A DNA stretch of 64,000 nt from Fulvia fulva (lineage: Eukaryota > Ascomycota > Dothideomycetes > Mycosphaerellales > Mycosphaerellaceae), in assembly GCF_020509005.1 (NCBI RefSeq), contig NC_063012.1, positions 5,704,001-5,768,000 of the forward strand, written 5' to 3'. This document shows positions 47,698 to 60,187 of the stretch, in pieces; the stretch's first letter is position 1; the number at the start of each line of letters is the position of its first letter. Both the position numbers and the translations under genes were made by a program. Under the pieces are notes generated by a model. The model ran no database searches. It had not been told where the DNA came from and saw only the letters and a list, made by a program, of their open reading frames with translations.

Positions 47698-48776
47698 GGT
47701 CGACGACGAGAGTCACCTATACGTAGTATAGGCTACGAACCTCTCGTCTAGCTACGAGAGAGCCAAGTATTCTTACGCTAGAGCGTCGTAGGCGCGACGG
47801 GCGCGTAACGTAGGCGAAGCCGCGGCGAATAGAGGACTACTAGCAAAACGGGTATAAAAACTATCCGACGAGCGTGTACTCGTGTCGGGAGCGAGTCCCT
47901 CTTCTTTCTACGTATAAGAAGGGCGCGGAACCGTGGCCTATACGCTCGATAGGACACCTCTAGTATAAGTACAGAATTTTTACCTCCGGAGACCGTAAAC
48001 CGAGCGGGCTAAGCGACGAATATTAGACGAGCGGACTATAGAACAACAACTAAGCGGACTATATAACGGCGTCGAGCGGACTACGAAATAATCTAGTGTT
48101 TACTAGCGGGCAATGTAGTAGGTAGGTAGACACGCGACGAAGCCTATAAGGGCCTATTAAACACCCGGTATAGGAACGAGGGCTTTACCTAAGGCACTAC
48201 CTATCCCGCTACACAACGCACCTAGTCTAATATAGTAGATTGCGACGAGGAAAAGACGATAGCCTAAGTAAGGAAAAGACGGCTATTAGGACGGGGAAAA
48301 GACGTATAATACAAGTAGATAAGTTCTATAATCGGGGAGGATCGAGGGTAGGGTAATAAGGAACTTTTTATTAGTTAGTAGGTAGAAACGTAAGGAGTAC
48401 GCTACCCGGCGTAGTGTATGCCCCGAGCAAACCTACGAGGTATAGACGGCCGCTTTCTAGAGATAGGCTACGGTAACGTAAAGGGCGTCAAAACCTAGGG
48501 CGTAGTATATACTAGTAGCAACGGCTAACACTATCTATATAGCCCGAGAGGACGGATACGTATGTCGGTCAATAGAGAGTACTAAAGGGCTTAGGCCTAT
48601 AGAGGTGGATATTGGCTTAAGGAGCAAATAGGGAGGGAGGGCGTAGAGGGAAGCTTTTGCTCCGGGCTAACCTCTCGAAACGAGGCTATACGGTAGTGCT
48701 AGATAAGTAGGAAAGCGCGGTTAAGACTTATTACCTTATCTCGTAGCTAGCTTACTAAATACGATTCCTTCCTTAC
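47698..48776 (+). repeat. Constant 5' module, copy 6 (1,079 bp)
   Basis: Full length, heavily mutated, ending GATTCCTTCCTTAC. Confidence 0.85.
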
Positions 48777-50337
48777 CCTCGATATCGTAGGGGCCTTCGA
48801 CAACGTCTTATACTAAAGGCTAATATATATCCTATAGTAGAAAGGCATTCCCTAGTAGGTAACGTCGTTCGTCTACTCCTTTCTCTAGGAACGGACGACA
48901 TACCTAGTCCTAGGAAGGTACACGTCCGACCCGGTAAAGGTAGAGACTAGAATACCTTAGGGATCCACTCTCTCCCCTATCCTATTTCTAATATTTATGT
49001 CGGACCTAATCCCCCTACTCACCTCTCCGTAAACCTTAGTATCGGGGTTCGTAGACGATATAAACATCCTAGCTTAGTTAGACTCGACAGAAGAGAACTG
49101 TCGTCTCCTTAAAGATAGGTACAAGAAATACGAGGAGTAGGTAAAGAAGTATAGTACCCGCTTCGCCCCTAAAAAGTACCAACTTATACACTTTAGTAAA
49201 GCGAGAACATACTATAATATAAAGGCGGCGGTAAGAATCTAAGGCTACGAGACTAAGCTATTAGCGGAGCTACGAGTACTAGGGATCTAGCTCGACCCGA
49301 AGCTAAGCTAGAATGTATAGATTAAGAAAGCCTAGAGTCGAGCGCGAGTCAATAAAGCCTCGATAAAGAGGCTTACGGCATCTATATAGAGAGCAACATT
49401 CGATAAGGCAAGAGTAATGTATAAGGCGATCGTTAGACTAGCTATATTATACGGGGTATAGATTTGGGGAATAGGAGGCGTAGGTAAGCCGATCCCGAAA
49501 CGGATAGAGCAACTCCTAAACAGGACATAGGTAGGCAACCTACGTAGGGTACTAGGCGTATATAAGATAACGTTAATAAGCACGGTAGAAATAGAGACAG
49601 GAATACTACTAATCGGCTAGTATATCCGGGGAATAAGAATTTAATACGCGGCAAAGACGATAGGTTACCTAGTATAAACTACGATCTAGGAGGTAAAGAA
49701 TAAGATAGAAAGCCGCTACCGGAGAGGGGTAGGATATAGGACAAGCTAAAAAGAGGATGACCTTACTACCTTTACGGCCGTATAGACAAGCACCGAATGG
49801 CTAGCACGAAAGGAGGAGGAGCGTAGGACTCGCTAGGCCGGCGGGAGCAAGGCTAAGACCTAAAGCCTAGCGGAATAGATAGCGAGCTACCTATAGGAGT
49901 AGGACTAGAAAAGTAAGCCCCCTAAGACAATAGGCCCGATAGCGCTCCGAGCCTTCCGGAGACATAATTACTAGCTATATAGGGACCTAATAAGGGCCGA
50001 AGCAAGTATAGCGATCCAAATCAGGTCCGAATATATTGGATTAAGGGCCTACCTATTTAGGAGACGCGTACTAGATATCTATAGCCTAGCCTACTAGTAT
50101 AGCTACCTATCGTAAAACCTAGAACATATACTACTAAGATGCCCGTAGTAGGTGAGAGGTAGGGGAAATTAGAGGCACTAAGCGGGAAGGAGAGACTATA
50201 AGTCAATTATTAGGGACAAAGGCAATATTCGCCGAATCTCTCGGTAGATACTATAGTAGGGATACCTCTAGTAGTTTAGCCTCGCGAGCGAGACGGAGGA
50301 GTAGATAGATAAGAGGCGGAAGCGAGGGGGGTTATAG
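48777..50337 (+). pseudogene. Family C ORF2 fragment: RT motif A to C-terminus (decayed)
   Basis: The frame starts at 48778 with LDIVGAFDNVLY, then a QGSTLSPI-like segment, the FVDD box near 49045, HFSKARTYYN, KAIVRLAILYG near 49430 and a degraded CCHC near 50080-50140. A probable end is TAG 50335-50337. Stops are numerous. The parent sequence is at 25340 on the minus strand. Confidence 0.78.
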
Positions 50338-50554
50338 ATAGGGTAGTCATTAGGGCAGGCCTATAACACTAGCGTACCCCTAATAAGGGAAATTTAAGAC
50401 TATAACGAGGAGGAAAAGACAGGCGGGAAGGAGGAGGGGTTTTCACTAACACGGTTTCCCCTCTATATACACAAAAACAAGATAGTATAGCTATATAGGC
50501 CAAAGGGCACTATAACAGCTTAATGAAATATCTATCTATCTATATAAGGGTATA

Positions 50555-52917
50555 TATCCGGTAACTATAGTTCTAATATATAGGCCGATATCTTAAGTTC
50601 TCCGCTATAGTCCGTCTCTTATATTCTATACCTCTCGATCTTATACTCTTTCTAATTCTTGTTCTAACTACTATCTACTACACTTAGGTAGTGGCCCCGG
50701 CATTTCCCTACTCGGTAGTAAGGGCGCTTAAGTTCGGAGTCGCGTTACGTAGTCGAGGTAGGCGGTAGTCGCCGTCGTAGCCGTATATCCCGTACTCGGG
50801 GTTACTAGTAATATATAGTCCGGTACGGTAACGAAAGTACTTACCCTACTTCTTTAGATCTTTACGACCCTCGCGGTTAAGCGGTAGTAGATTCTAAAGG
50901 TGTACTAGTAAGTCTTCCTTCTTCTTAATACCTAAGTACTATAGTAGGCGCTATACGATCGCGCCGGTCGCGCTAGCTACGGTAGCTATAGTAGTTATTA
51001 CGTTACTAGTAGGGCCTAGGTTTTAGTTACCTCCTCCGCCGCTACTATAAGGGCGGTTATTATCCTACTAAGGGTATAGCTACTCGGTCTCGTAGAAGGT
51101 CTCGTCTAACTCGGTATACTCCTTAATAATATTATATATACTGTTTAGGTAACGGTTAACCTCTTAGTCGCCGAATATCTTAACGAAGTACTTACGGTTT
51201 AGGCGGTTATAGAAAAGTATTAGCTCGGTATTATCCCCCTAGTCTATCTAGGTACGTAACTTCGAGTAACGTACGAAGAATGCGATAAAGGATTCCTTCT
51301 ACTACTACTTATAGGTTATAATATCGACTATAGCCTTTATAGCTTCGTTCCGGGTACCGTACTATCGAGTTATCTAGTCTAGTAGCTCCTCGCCGGTACT
51401 AAACTCGTTATATAACTAATGTCCTAGGATAGAGATACGTAGCTTAATAGTAGTCTAGACTTTACTATTAGTCTATCTATATAGGAAGCGGAGGGCATCC
51501 TACTTAGTACGGAAGGTCGCTACTATAAGCTTTAGTAGGATACTCGTATACTAACTATCGAAAGATAGGTCGGCATCGTTCTCGAACTTCTTAGGATCTA
51601 GTACTCCCTTACCGATCTCTATACTACGCTCTAAGGTACGGTCGATATTAATAAGACGCTCGGCAAGGTCTACTAGCGGTGTCTATATACGGTTAGTACG
51701 TCCTCCTCTAGTACGTACCGTCTCTTAGCGCTAGTTACGGCGGCGATTGTCGCGGCCTCGATCCTTGTCCTTATCGCTACGGCCTAGGCCGTCATTATTA
51801 TCGTTATCTCTACTACTACCCCTACCGCCCCCGGTAGCGGCTTTACGATATATACGCTAAAGCTTCTCGAGGAAGGTCTCTCGCGGGTAAGAGCGCGAGC
51901 GTAACGGACTACGGCCTCGACGCCTATTACTATTAGTAGTATTGTCCTCTATAGCTTAGAGTCGAGTCTTTAAGTTATCGATCTCCTTCTATAACGCCTA
52001 GTTTATACTCTTAGTATCTTATGCCTTCTTCTTAGCCTCTTATACCTTCTTCTTCTCCTTTTCGCTAAGATCGTAAAATTGCTTATATAGATTATTAGCT
52101 TACTTATACTTATCCTAGACCTCCTTTATCTTAGCTAGGTCTAGTACGTTCTTAAGATCCTATACTATCTTCTATAATACGGACTTCTCGGTTCTAAGTA
52201 TCTAATAGATACGGTCGTATTCGGCGTAGAGGTTACGGTACTAGTCGTTCTAGAGGGCGTTTATACGTTATAAGACGTCGACTTACTCGGTAGCGGTCTA
52301 AGCGGTATTAAATCCTCGTAGGATAAAGTCGTATAAAGTCTTAGGATAGTCTCGGACTAACTCGGCGAGGTCGTTCGCGTCGACGTTCTAGAAATCGCTA
52401 GCGGCGATATATTCGGCTTCGTCGAGGGAGTAGTAAATAGGTAGTATGTCGTCGCTACCCTTCTCCTAGTACTCCTTAAGCTCGTAGAGTTCTATAAAGT
52501 TAATAGCGCCTCTCTATTCCCTATCGAGTACCTTCTCCTATACTATATCTAACTCCTACTAAAGAGCGACGCCGGTATTAATCGTAATACGCCGGTCGTT
52601 ATCTTAAGTCTAGGGCTATAGAAAAGATAAGAGATCTAGGAAAAGAGATATACGCTTACCTAAGGGCTTTACCGGTAGTAGTATACCGTTCTAGGTCTAT
52701 AAGTCCTACTGACTCGTTATAGTACAGTTATTAACGCGACCTGTCGCTATCGCTAAGGTCTTCGCGGCGTTCACTTCCCTAGGTATCTACGTACTTAGCG
52801 CCTTACCGTGTTCTACTACCCGCTCGTAGTCGCGTGTTCTTTAGTTCTATAACTCTATTTCTATTATTACGCGTCCCTTACCTAAATCCGTAATCTAGGT
52901 AGGGAGGTAGAACAAAC
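50555..52917 (-). pseudogene. G3 gag and 5' leader (decayed)
   Basis: On the minus strand from 52917: leader starting GTTTGTTCTACC, then a gag frame with charged helical stretches (about 52300-51950) and a basic arginine-rich section near 51900-51700. Capsid-like sequence follows, homologous to G2 at 34700-33900. No clean zinc knuckle could be read. Confidence 0.7.
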
Positions 52918-53101
52918 TATAAGGGCGCGCGTACTATAGGGTCCGAGAGAGATAGTTATTATTCTACGAAGCTACGAAAGAGGAGCGCGAGGCGCGGCGA
53001 AGTTATAAAGTAAAGCTAAGCCGCGCTAACCCGATACGGAAGGTCCGTAGTTTAGCCGGGCCGACGTAGCTATAGTAAGGGGTCACGGGCTGCCTATAAT
53101 A
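52918..53101 (-). repeat. G3 5' LTR (184 bp)
   Basis: Matches 35854-36037. On the minus strand it starts TATTATAGGCAGCC and ends CCCTTATA, and is flanked outward by ACGAC at 53102-53106. Confidence 0.9.
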
Positions 53102-53106
53102 ACGAC

Positions 53107-53291
53107 CCTCGTATCCTAGTACCTAAAGACTACCTAAGACTTCGTACTATAGGTAGTAAATATAGCGATTAGTAAAGGTAGACAACTCGATATAATAGAG
53201 CGAGCTAATAACCTCTAGAACACCTAGTATACTACGCTATATACCGAGTATAACCGTATCTATAAGATACTACGAAGCGAGGAGGCTATAA
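53107..53291 (+). pseudogene. G4 internal sequence, continued (decayed)
   Basis: This is the right-hand flank of the G3 insertion and should continue the plus-strand gag from 35848. It is short and has no diagnostic motif; the link rests on the target duplication. Confidence 0.5.
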
Positions 53292-53467
53292 TAGATAGAT
53301 AGATTTGTTATTCCCCTATTCTAGGACCCTATTCGGCCTATATAGGTATATATCTATTGTTATATATAAAGGGAAATCCGAATAGGTAAAAACCCTTCCC
53401 GCTCCCGACTACTCCTTATCTAGATTAGCTTTCCCTCTAAACGTACGTAGTCTATATTACTACCCCG

Positions 53468-56400
53468 TTAGCCCCCGCTCCTAGCCGGTCTCGTCGCGCT
53501 ACGTCGTATCCTCTCTTCCTATACTACTCCTACTAGGCGGTACTATTCTAGCTAGCCCTTCTCTAGTATCTAGTTCGTAATACGCCGTAGGTCCTTAGCG
53601 TTATTAAGAAGTGCCCTAATCGTCCGGTTCCTCGCCTTTACTATCTACTCCCCCCTTCCTAGCGACCACCTCGGATAGACGAGGAGTACGTACCGTACGT
53701 TCTAGGAGCGATAGCCGTAGGGGCAGCTAGTATTCTTATATCCTAGAACCTTCCTCTATAATAGGTACCCCTAGAGGCCGATGTGTTCGCTTCGTAGTTA
53801 GGTTACTATACTACTATATACCCTCGTAAGGCGGTAGTAGATAAGCTTCGGGGGGTACTTGACCGCGGATTTTGTAGCTAACTATTCCTTAGGTTGTCCC
53901 GCTAGCTAAGGGCGTCTACTATGCCCTACAACCTGGTTGTTCTACCTCTCTTTCTATAGTTGCTCTATAAACAATTCTTACCTTCCTATTATATTACTAG
54001 CTATTCGTCCCTTACCCGGTAGTTCGGCTCGTTTCCGGGTCGAATGCCCTTATACGCTAGTACTAATTCGCGGGCCCTTACGACTATACTAGCGATGACC
54101 TTCTATACTAGGTACTATACCGACTTACCTAAGTAAGAGGTCCGTAGTCCCTAGATATATAGGTCGATCGGCGGTATAGCGGTCTCGTACTTAAGTATCC
54201 TCGTTAGTATCGACTTATATACCCCGGTAACCTTCCTTAGGCATTGGTTTTAGATCTTCGCTAGCGGCGCGACGAGTCCCTTCGATAGGTAGGCCCTCTC
54301 GCCTAAGGACTACACTTGGCTACTATAGGTAAGGACTAGCCGTATAATAGCCGTATATAGAAGTCGTGACTACCGGAAGTCCGCCCCCTATATAGACGTA
54401 GTAAGCCTCTAGTATAATGCTATATTCTGTTTAGCTTTCCGTAATATTGCCTATACGTACTTCCTCTACCGTAGCGCCGGGTCTACCTATAGTCCGAGGA
54501 TCCTAAGCTAATTTGCCGGGTTAGTCGTATGCCCCTATATCTAGATAGAAGCTTGTATATTATAGAACCGTAGCCGGCGCGTAAAGTGTATTAGATTGTA
54601 CTTTTCTAGGGCAAACCGAGCCCCGTGCCTCCTAGCCTAGTCCTCGTGAATCTTATACTTCTCTTCTAGTAGCCTATAGTTCTCCTTAGTCGAGGAAGAC
54701 TACGCTAGGACATTTGTGTCGTCTACGAAGCCGCTCGTAGCGGTGTTCTGGGATTCTAGGGCTAGGAGTAGCGTCGCTATAAAGAAGAGGAATAGAATAG
54801 GTACTAGCGGTAAGCCTTACGGGATTCTAGTATAGACTGCTTGAAATAGGCTTCTATACTAGCCGACTAGGATCGACGTACTACGGTTTTAGAGGTAGGA
54901 CCGTACGAAGTTAACAAGCCACTTAGGGAGTCCTTTCGACCTTAGGATATAGAGTAGCCGCGGGTATAATACGTAGTCGAAGGCTCCCGATATGTCTAGG
55001 CTAAGTAAGGAAGCCACCTTGTCCCTATTCTTATACTAGATAGCCTTTACCTAAGAGGTGATAAGTTCTATCGCGGATAGCGTCGATCGCTATAGGCGCG
55101 TACCTATCTAGGTATCCGGGAGTAGGGAGTGTTCCTCTACCGCCTCGGAGAGTCTCGTTATAACTAGCTTCTTAAGCGCCTTCCTAAGAGTATTAAGGAG
55201 CGTAATTAGGCGGTACGACTTTACCTACGTATAGTCTTCCTTTTACGGCCTACGTAGGACTACTATCGTTAATTATTTAAATACTATCGGGTAGTATCCG
55301 GTCTATAGGCAGGCGTTAAAGATCGCTACGACTACTAGGGCTAGTTGATCTCTATACTTCTTTAGTAGTTCGTTTAGGATCCTATCCGGCCCCGGGGCTT
55401 TCTTCGCCGGTAACTTCCTTAGTATAGCGGCAACTTCTCCCTCGGACACCTCCTATTAGACCGCGATACTAGGCGCTAGGGGAGTAGAGCTGTTTATGTC
55501 GCTTAGATTAGCCTCGACTAGGGGCGGGAAGAACTTGCTAGCTATTAGACGCGCCTTAGCCTCGGGGTCGCTAACCGGGCTACTAGGCGATCATAGCGCT
55601 AGGATAGAGAAGAAGAGGCCCTATATAGCGTCCTATCGGGCCTATTTCGCTAGCTTCTATATCCTCGCTAGCTTACCGGCGATTTCTTCTACTATAGCCC
55701 TCTAGCCGACTACTTTCTCCCTCCGTATTATAGCTTTCTTCTATTAGTATACCTCTCTATATACGTTCTAGGCCTCCTCGCTATAGCTACTCGTCTATAT
55801 CCGGCGGGCTCTCCTTACTTCTCTTACTACCGTAGTATACTTCGGCGTCTAGTATAGTTTAGACTATATCGTTAGTTAGGTAAGCGGAACGTAAAGTAAG
55901 GTCGCTTTTCTTATTTCGTCTATTAACCCCTAGACTACTTCGTCTATCTCGTCTTTACTGTTGTATTACTACTACGCGATCTAGACTAGCCTCTTAGAGT
56001 TATCGAGGTACGCCTAGATATTAGCCTAGTAGGCCTTTCCCTAGTTTAGCTTAGGGGTTCTCGCTAGTATACGTTGTATCTATGTCGTAATAGAGGTCCT
56101 AACTAGTATATAGTCTAACGACGCCTCGAGTTTATATTCGATCCTATAGTAGGTTACCGTATAGTAGTAGCTATCTAAGATCTAGGAGAGGTCGATCGTG
56201 CCTTAGAGTCCCCCTCTCTTCTAGGTACCTAGGTCCTTCGGGGTATTAAGGGCAATTGCGTTACTCGCTATTAAGTCGAGTACTTCGTCGGCTATAGGGT
56301 ACGGCTATATAAGGCTTTCCTAGGAAGGGTAGTATATATTAAAGTCTCCTACTACGATATAGGACCCTTGTCTCTTAAGCGCACTGTCTAGGTGTCTATA

Positions 56401-56778
56401 GACCCCTAGGTCGCTACTAGACCTCGAGGCTAGCGGTTATATATATAGGTTGTGTATCTAGGTACTACCTACGTAGAGGGAGGTAATATCACCCCCGCCT
56501 TCTTCGTCTACGTAGTACACTACCTCCTAGTCGGATTCTAGTATGTCCTTACTAATATAGAAGTACGTACGGGGTCTAGCGTCGCCTCGTAGGTATATCG
56601 TATAGCCTAGTAACTTATAGGTCGTTAGTCTCTTATAGTACGGGTTAATCTATAGCTCCTAGATTACTAGGACGTAGTAGACGTACGGGTCCGCCTCGTA
56701 TAGGAAATAGTTCTAGACTATATCCTTACTATAGTTAACGTTATACTAGATAATACTAAGCGTATCGAGGCTAGTTAT
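53468..56778 (-). pseudogene. Family B ORF2 (decayed, one-base deletion)
   Basis: From the start codon (now ATA) at 56778 to TAA at 53468-53470 is 3,311 bases, one less than at 10088-13399. A missing T near 53972 (ACAATTCTTACC against ACGATTTCTTACC at 62049) explains it. Endonuclease, RT and CCHC are all present in mutated form. Confidence 0.8.
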
Positions 56779-58090
56779 CGTTATCGACAATTATTTCCTC
56801 TATAATATCCTATGTCCTACTATCTTATACGTCCTAGTCTACGCCTATCGGCTATATACTAAAGGGGAGCCGGGCCTAGTTAGATTCCCTCGCCGTAGCT
56901 AGTAGAGTACGTAGCCTCCCGTACGCCCTAGGTTGCGCACCCTTTATATCGTTCTCGGCCCTAGGGCGCTTATACCCGACCGCCGCTAGTTGGTTCCGGT
57001 ATAGGCTAGCCTTACGGTCGCCGTAGAATCTTAGGGCGACGGTTCTGTTTGTGATTGCCTTGTTTTTCGCTAGTTTCCGCTATAGGCATTCCGCGCTATA
57101 CGATAGGTAGTACCCCGGACAGTTCGCGTACCGTCTCGTAGTCGATATATAGTCCCTAGATATATAGTCTCCTATATAGTTCGAGTAGGCCTGCTTGTTT
57201 ATACACGTGTAGGTTTAGTGTCTATACTATTAGCATTTGAAGCATTAGAGGACACGAAAGGATAGGGAGTGCTTTTCTACTATCTTGAGGCTATATTGCT
57301 AGACTAGGCCTTGTTCTATCGCTAGATCCGCCGCGTTCGCGTCTTATAGCTATACGATTAGCGCCGAGGCCTTCTTCCCTTCTAGCCATTTCCTATAGAG
57401 CTAAATCGCCTTCTAGATTAGAGAGTTAAGAGTGACCGGGTTGTCCTCTTAGAGAGTACGTAGGTAACCTTAGTTAGTTAGGTCGGACTCCTTAGGTATA
57501 CCGTAGACTAAGATCGTAAATTGCTTCGTTAAGACCTTCGCTAATACCGTAACCTTAGATATCTACTCTAGCTATACCTCTAGGTACCTCCTAGTAGTAG
57601 TAGAGCTAGTATAGATCTGTAGAGTACCGTTAGACTATTGGTTTACTACGACTACCCCTAGTTAATTAATTCGTTAGGCGAGCTCCTTATTCGATAGCTT
57701 CGTAACTTCGGCCTAGTCTTCCTTTACTATAATACGGATCGTAACTATATCGTACGTTAGGCGGGGGCCTAGTATCGATACCGCGACCGATACCTAGCTA
57801 TAGGGGTATCGATTCCGGGTAGCCTTATTAATCGCCTAAGACGTCGTCCTTATTTCTTATTACCCTCGGTAATACGATAGTACTAGCGCCGTACGTAGCT
57901 AAGTAATCATTACCTATAGAGACTAGTATAGGAGCTAGTTATTAGTTTCTATACTTTTTACGTCCTCTATAAGTTGCTACTAGTTGTCTTAGGGGAGCTT
58001 TACCTATAGAGCCGTAGGCGCCGGTAGTACTATAGCGTAGGCTACTATTACCTAGGAGTTACCTAATATAGCTAGGTACCTCCGCGGCGT
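56771..58090 (-). pseudogene. Family B ORF1 (decayed)
   Basis: Minus-strand counterpart of 43420-44719, with knuckle remnants at about 57245-57090. The stop overlaps ORF2 by 8 bases. The start is not resolved. Confidence 0.72.
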
Positions 58091-58230
58091 TTAGAGCTAA
58101 AGAAATAGGGTTAAGAGAACTTTAAGCTATCTAAATTAAATAAGGTAGAACTCCCTTAATTCTAGGGGTAGTAGCCTACTTTATAGATCGTTAGAATAGC
58201 CTTAATAAGGGCTTTCGAATATGTCGTATT

Positions 58231-60187
58231 TTAAGCTAGATAATAGTAACGACTCCGATCTATTATCTAATAAGTTAGAGGAGGCCTTAGAGTCGGATCT
58301 TCGTTATTAAATATAAGAAAGGGACGGTAAACTCCTCGGACGGCCTCTCGCGAAGACTAGACTACTTTAAGGGGTTTAAGGATACTACGAAGAGAAACGA
58401 GCTACGGAGCCTACTACTACTCCTATAGTAAAAGTTAAGGGGCGCCTAGAGGGACCCTAAAGCCCCTATAAAGGCACCTAAAGGGTATCCGGTAGGCGGT
58501 AACGAGGATACAGAGCCCTCGTATACGCCTTAGCTAGAGGGCGATTAGTAGGATCGGCTAATACTCGCGAGCTTACTCCTCTAGGATAAGCGGTAAGACT
58601 CTATAGTAGACTCTCTCGACGCTATTAACGGCCTATACCCTACTAGGGTAGGACCTTTAGCTAGTATAGGGATACGTAATATCCTAGTACCTCGCTTACT
58701 CGTTATTATAGTAGCGAAGGGCGAAACGGTATAGGTAGTAGAGCCGCCGGAATCGCTTATTAACTTCCTTCGGGAGGTTTAGTAGAGGGACGCTTTCGTT
58801 AAAGATATTCGAGCCGGGGTTATACCTATAGCCGGAGATAGTAACGGAGAGATACCTAAAGAGTCCTCCGAAGGTACTAAATAGGTACCTAGAAAGCCTA
58901 GTAGAGGGCTAGAATAGAAATTCGATAATAAAGGCCTCCTAAGGTATAATAGGCGAGTTTACGTCCTAAGTGTTCCCGTATTAACGGTAGGAGATCCTTC
59001 GGCGGAATTATGACGACCCTGTTACTAGCTACTACGGTAAGCTAAGAACGAGATAGGTTATCGCCGCTAAGTACTACTAGCCCGGTATTACTAAAGATAT
59101 TTACGAATACGTTACCAAATATAACGTCTACTAGAGGGCGAAGATAAAGTACTATAAGCTATTCGGTAAACTTTAGTCGTTATAAGTACTAACGATACCT
59201 TAGAAGAGCCTATTAATAGACTTTATAACAGGATTACTACCTTTAGTAGGGTTTAGCGGTAAGGTATACGACTCGGTCATCGTTATTATTAACCGCTTCT
59301 CTAAGATAGTACGGTACCTACTAATAACTAAGGACATTAACGCTATTAAATTAGCGGACTTATTCTATAGGGAGGTAGTTTATAATACCGGCCTACCGGA
59401 CAAACTCGTCTCGAATAGAGGCTCGGTATTTACTAGCGCCTACTAGAGCTCGTTCTACTACTACTTAGCGGTAAAGAAGCGACTTAGTACTATATTCTAC
59501 CCGTAGTCGGATAGTTAGACTAAGCGTATAAACTAATAGTTAGAGAATTACCTACGTATCTACTATAATTAGGACTAAGATAATTAGGTAAGGCTATTAT
59601 ATATAGCAGCCTTTACTTATAATAGTAAGCTCTATATAGGACTAGACGGTAAATCCTCGATCGAGATTAGCTATAGTATCTCTCCGAACGTACCTAATAG
59701 CGTACGCCTCGCTACGACGAGAGAATACCTACCTAGAGTAGGGGAGGAAGGTGCCTAGAAGGTACCTAGCCGGACTAGGAAGCTTACTAAGGAGGCCTAC
59801 GTATAGTCGCTAGTAAGGTAAGAGGAGTTCGACTCCGCTAGGTAATCCCTTAAATATATATAGCTACTATAGTAGCGCTATTATAACTATACGGTTAAAG
59901 AATAGTACTTCGATATTAGAGATAAGGTCCTACTCTTAGTAAGGAACATCTATACTAAGAGACCGTATAAGAAGCTTAAGAATAAGTACTTAGGGCTATT
60001 TACGATTACCGAGAGAATCGGTACCTAGACGTATAGGCTTAATCTTCCGCTATCTCTTAAGAGGCTATATAATATGTTCTACGTCTCCCTCCTAGAGGGG
60101 TATAAGGCACGGGAATGGTACTAACTACCCCCCGTTAAGGAGCTTACTAAGAGGGAGTAGGAAGAATAGGAGATCGATAAGATCGTA
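58231..60187 (+). pseudogene. G5 chromovirus remnant with integrase (decayed)
   Basis: It starts with a stretch homologous to G1 gag (DNSNDSDLLSNKLEEALESD, near 58245). It soon passes to the region before integrase, so protease, RT and RNase H are missing and an internal deletion is likely. From about 58990 the zinc region (RRNYDDPVTSYYGK, KDIYEYVTKYNVY) is readable. The core follows: LLIDFITGLLPLVGFSG, VIVIINRFSKIVRYLL and NRGSVFTSAY. Last come VGDKVLLLVRNIYTKRPYKK-type residues and PLSLKRLYNMFYVSLL. There are many stops. LINE D interrupts it at 60188. Confidence 0.78.

Larger units (their letters stand above)
47698..50539 (+). mobile_element. Chimeric retrotransposon: 5' module + short family C LINE
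   Basis: The module (47698-48776) is joined to family C at the same base as in 30045-32890, but at a different target and with its own 15-bp duplication. It ends GAAATATCTATCTATC. RIP is heavy. Confidence 0.88.
35854..53101 (-). mobile_element. G3: Ty3/gypsy chromovirus, split by three LINE insertions
   Basis: From right to left: 5' LTR 52918-53101, leader, gag, protease, RT, RNase H, integrase, chromodomain with C-terminal extension, polypurine tract, 3' LTR 35854-36037. Interrupted by 39966-43055, 43220-47281 and 47698-50539. Without them about 7.2 kb remain. The LTRs are both 184 bp and a 5-bp duplication flanks the element. All coding parts are RIP-mutated. A small piece between 43220 and 47281 has been lost. 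Confidence 0.9.
53292..58230 (-). mobile_element. Family B LINE, near full length (minus)
   Basis: It runs from a 5' end near 58230 to the tail at 53292 (AGATAGATAGATTTG read on the plus strand). There is no module. Both ORFs are present, with heavy RIP. The flanks (GAGGAGGCTATAAT left, AAGCTAGATAATAG right) do not give a clear duplication and belong to different gypsy families. Confidence 0.83.
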
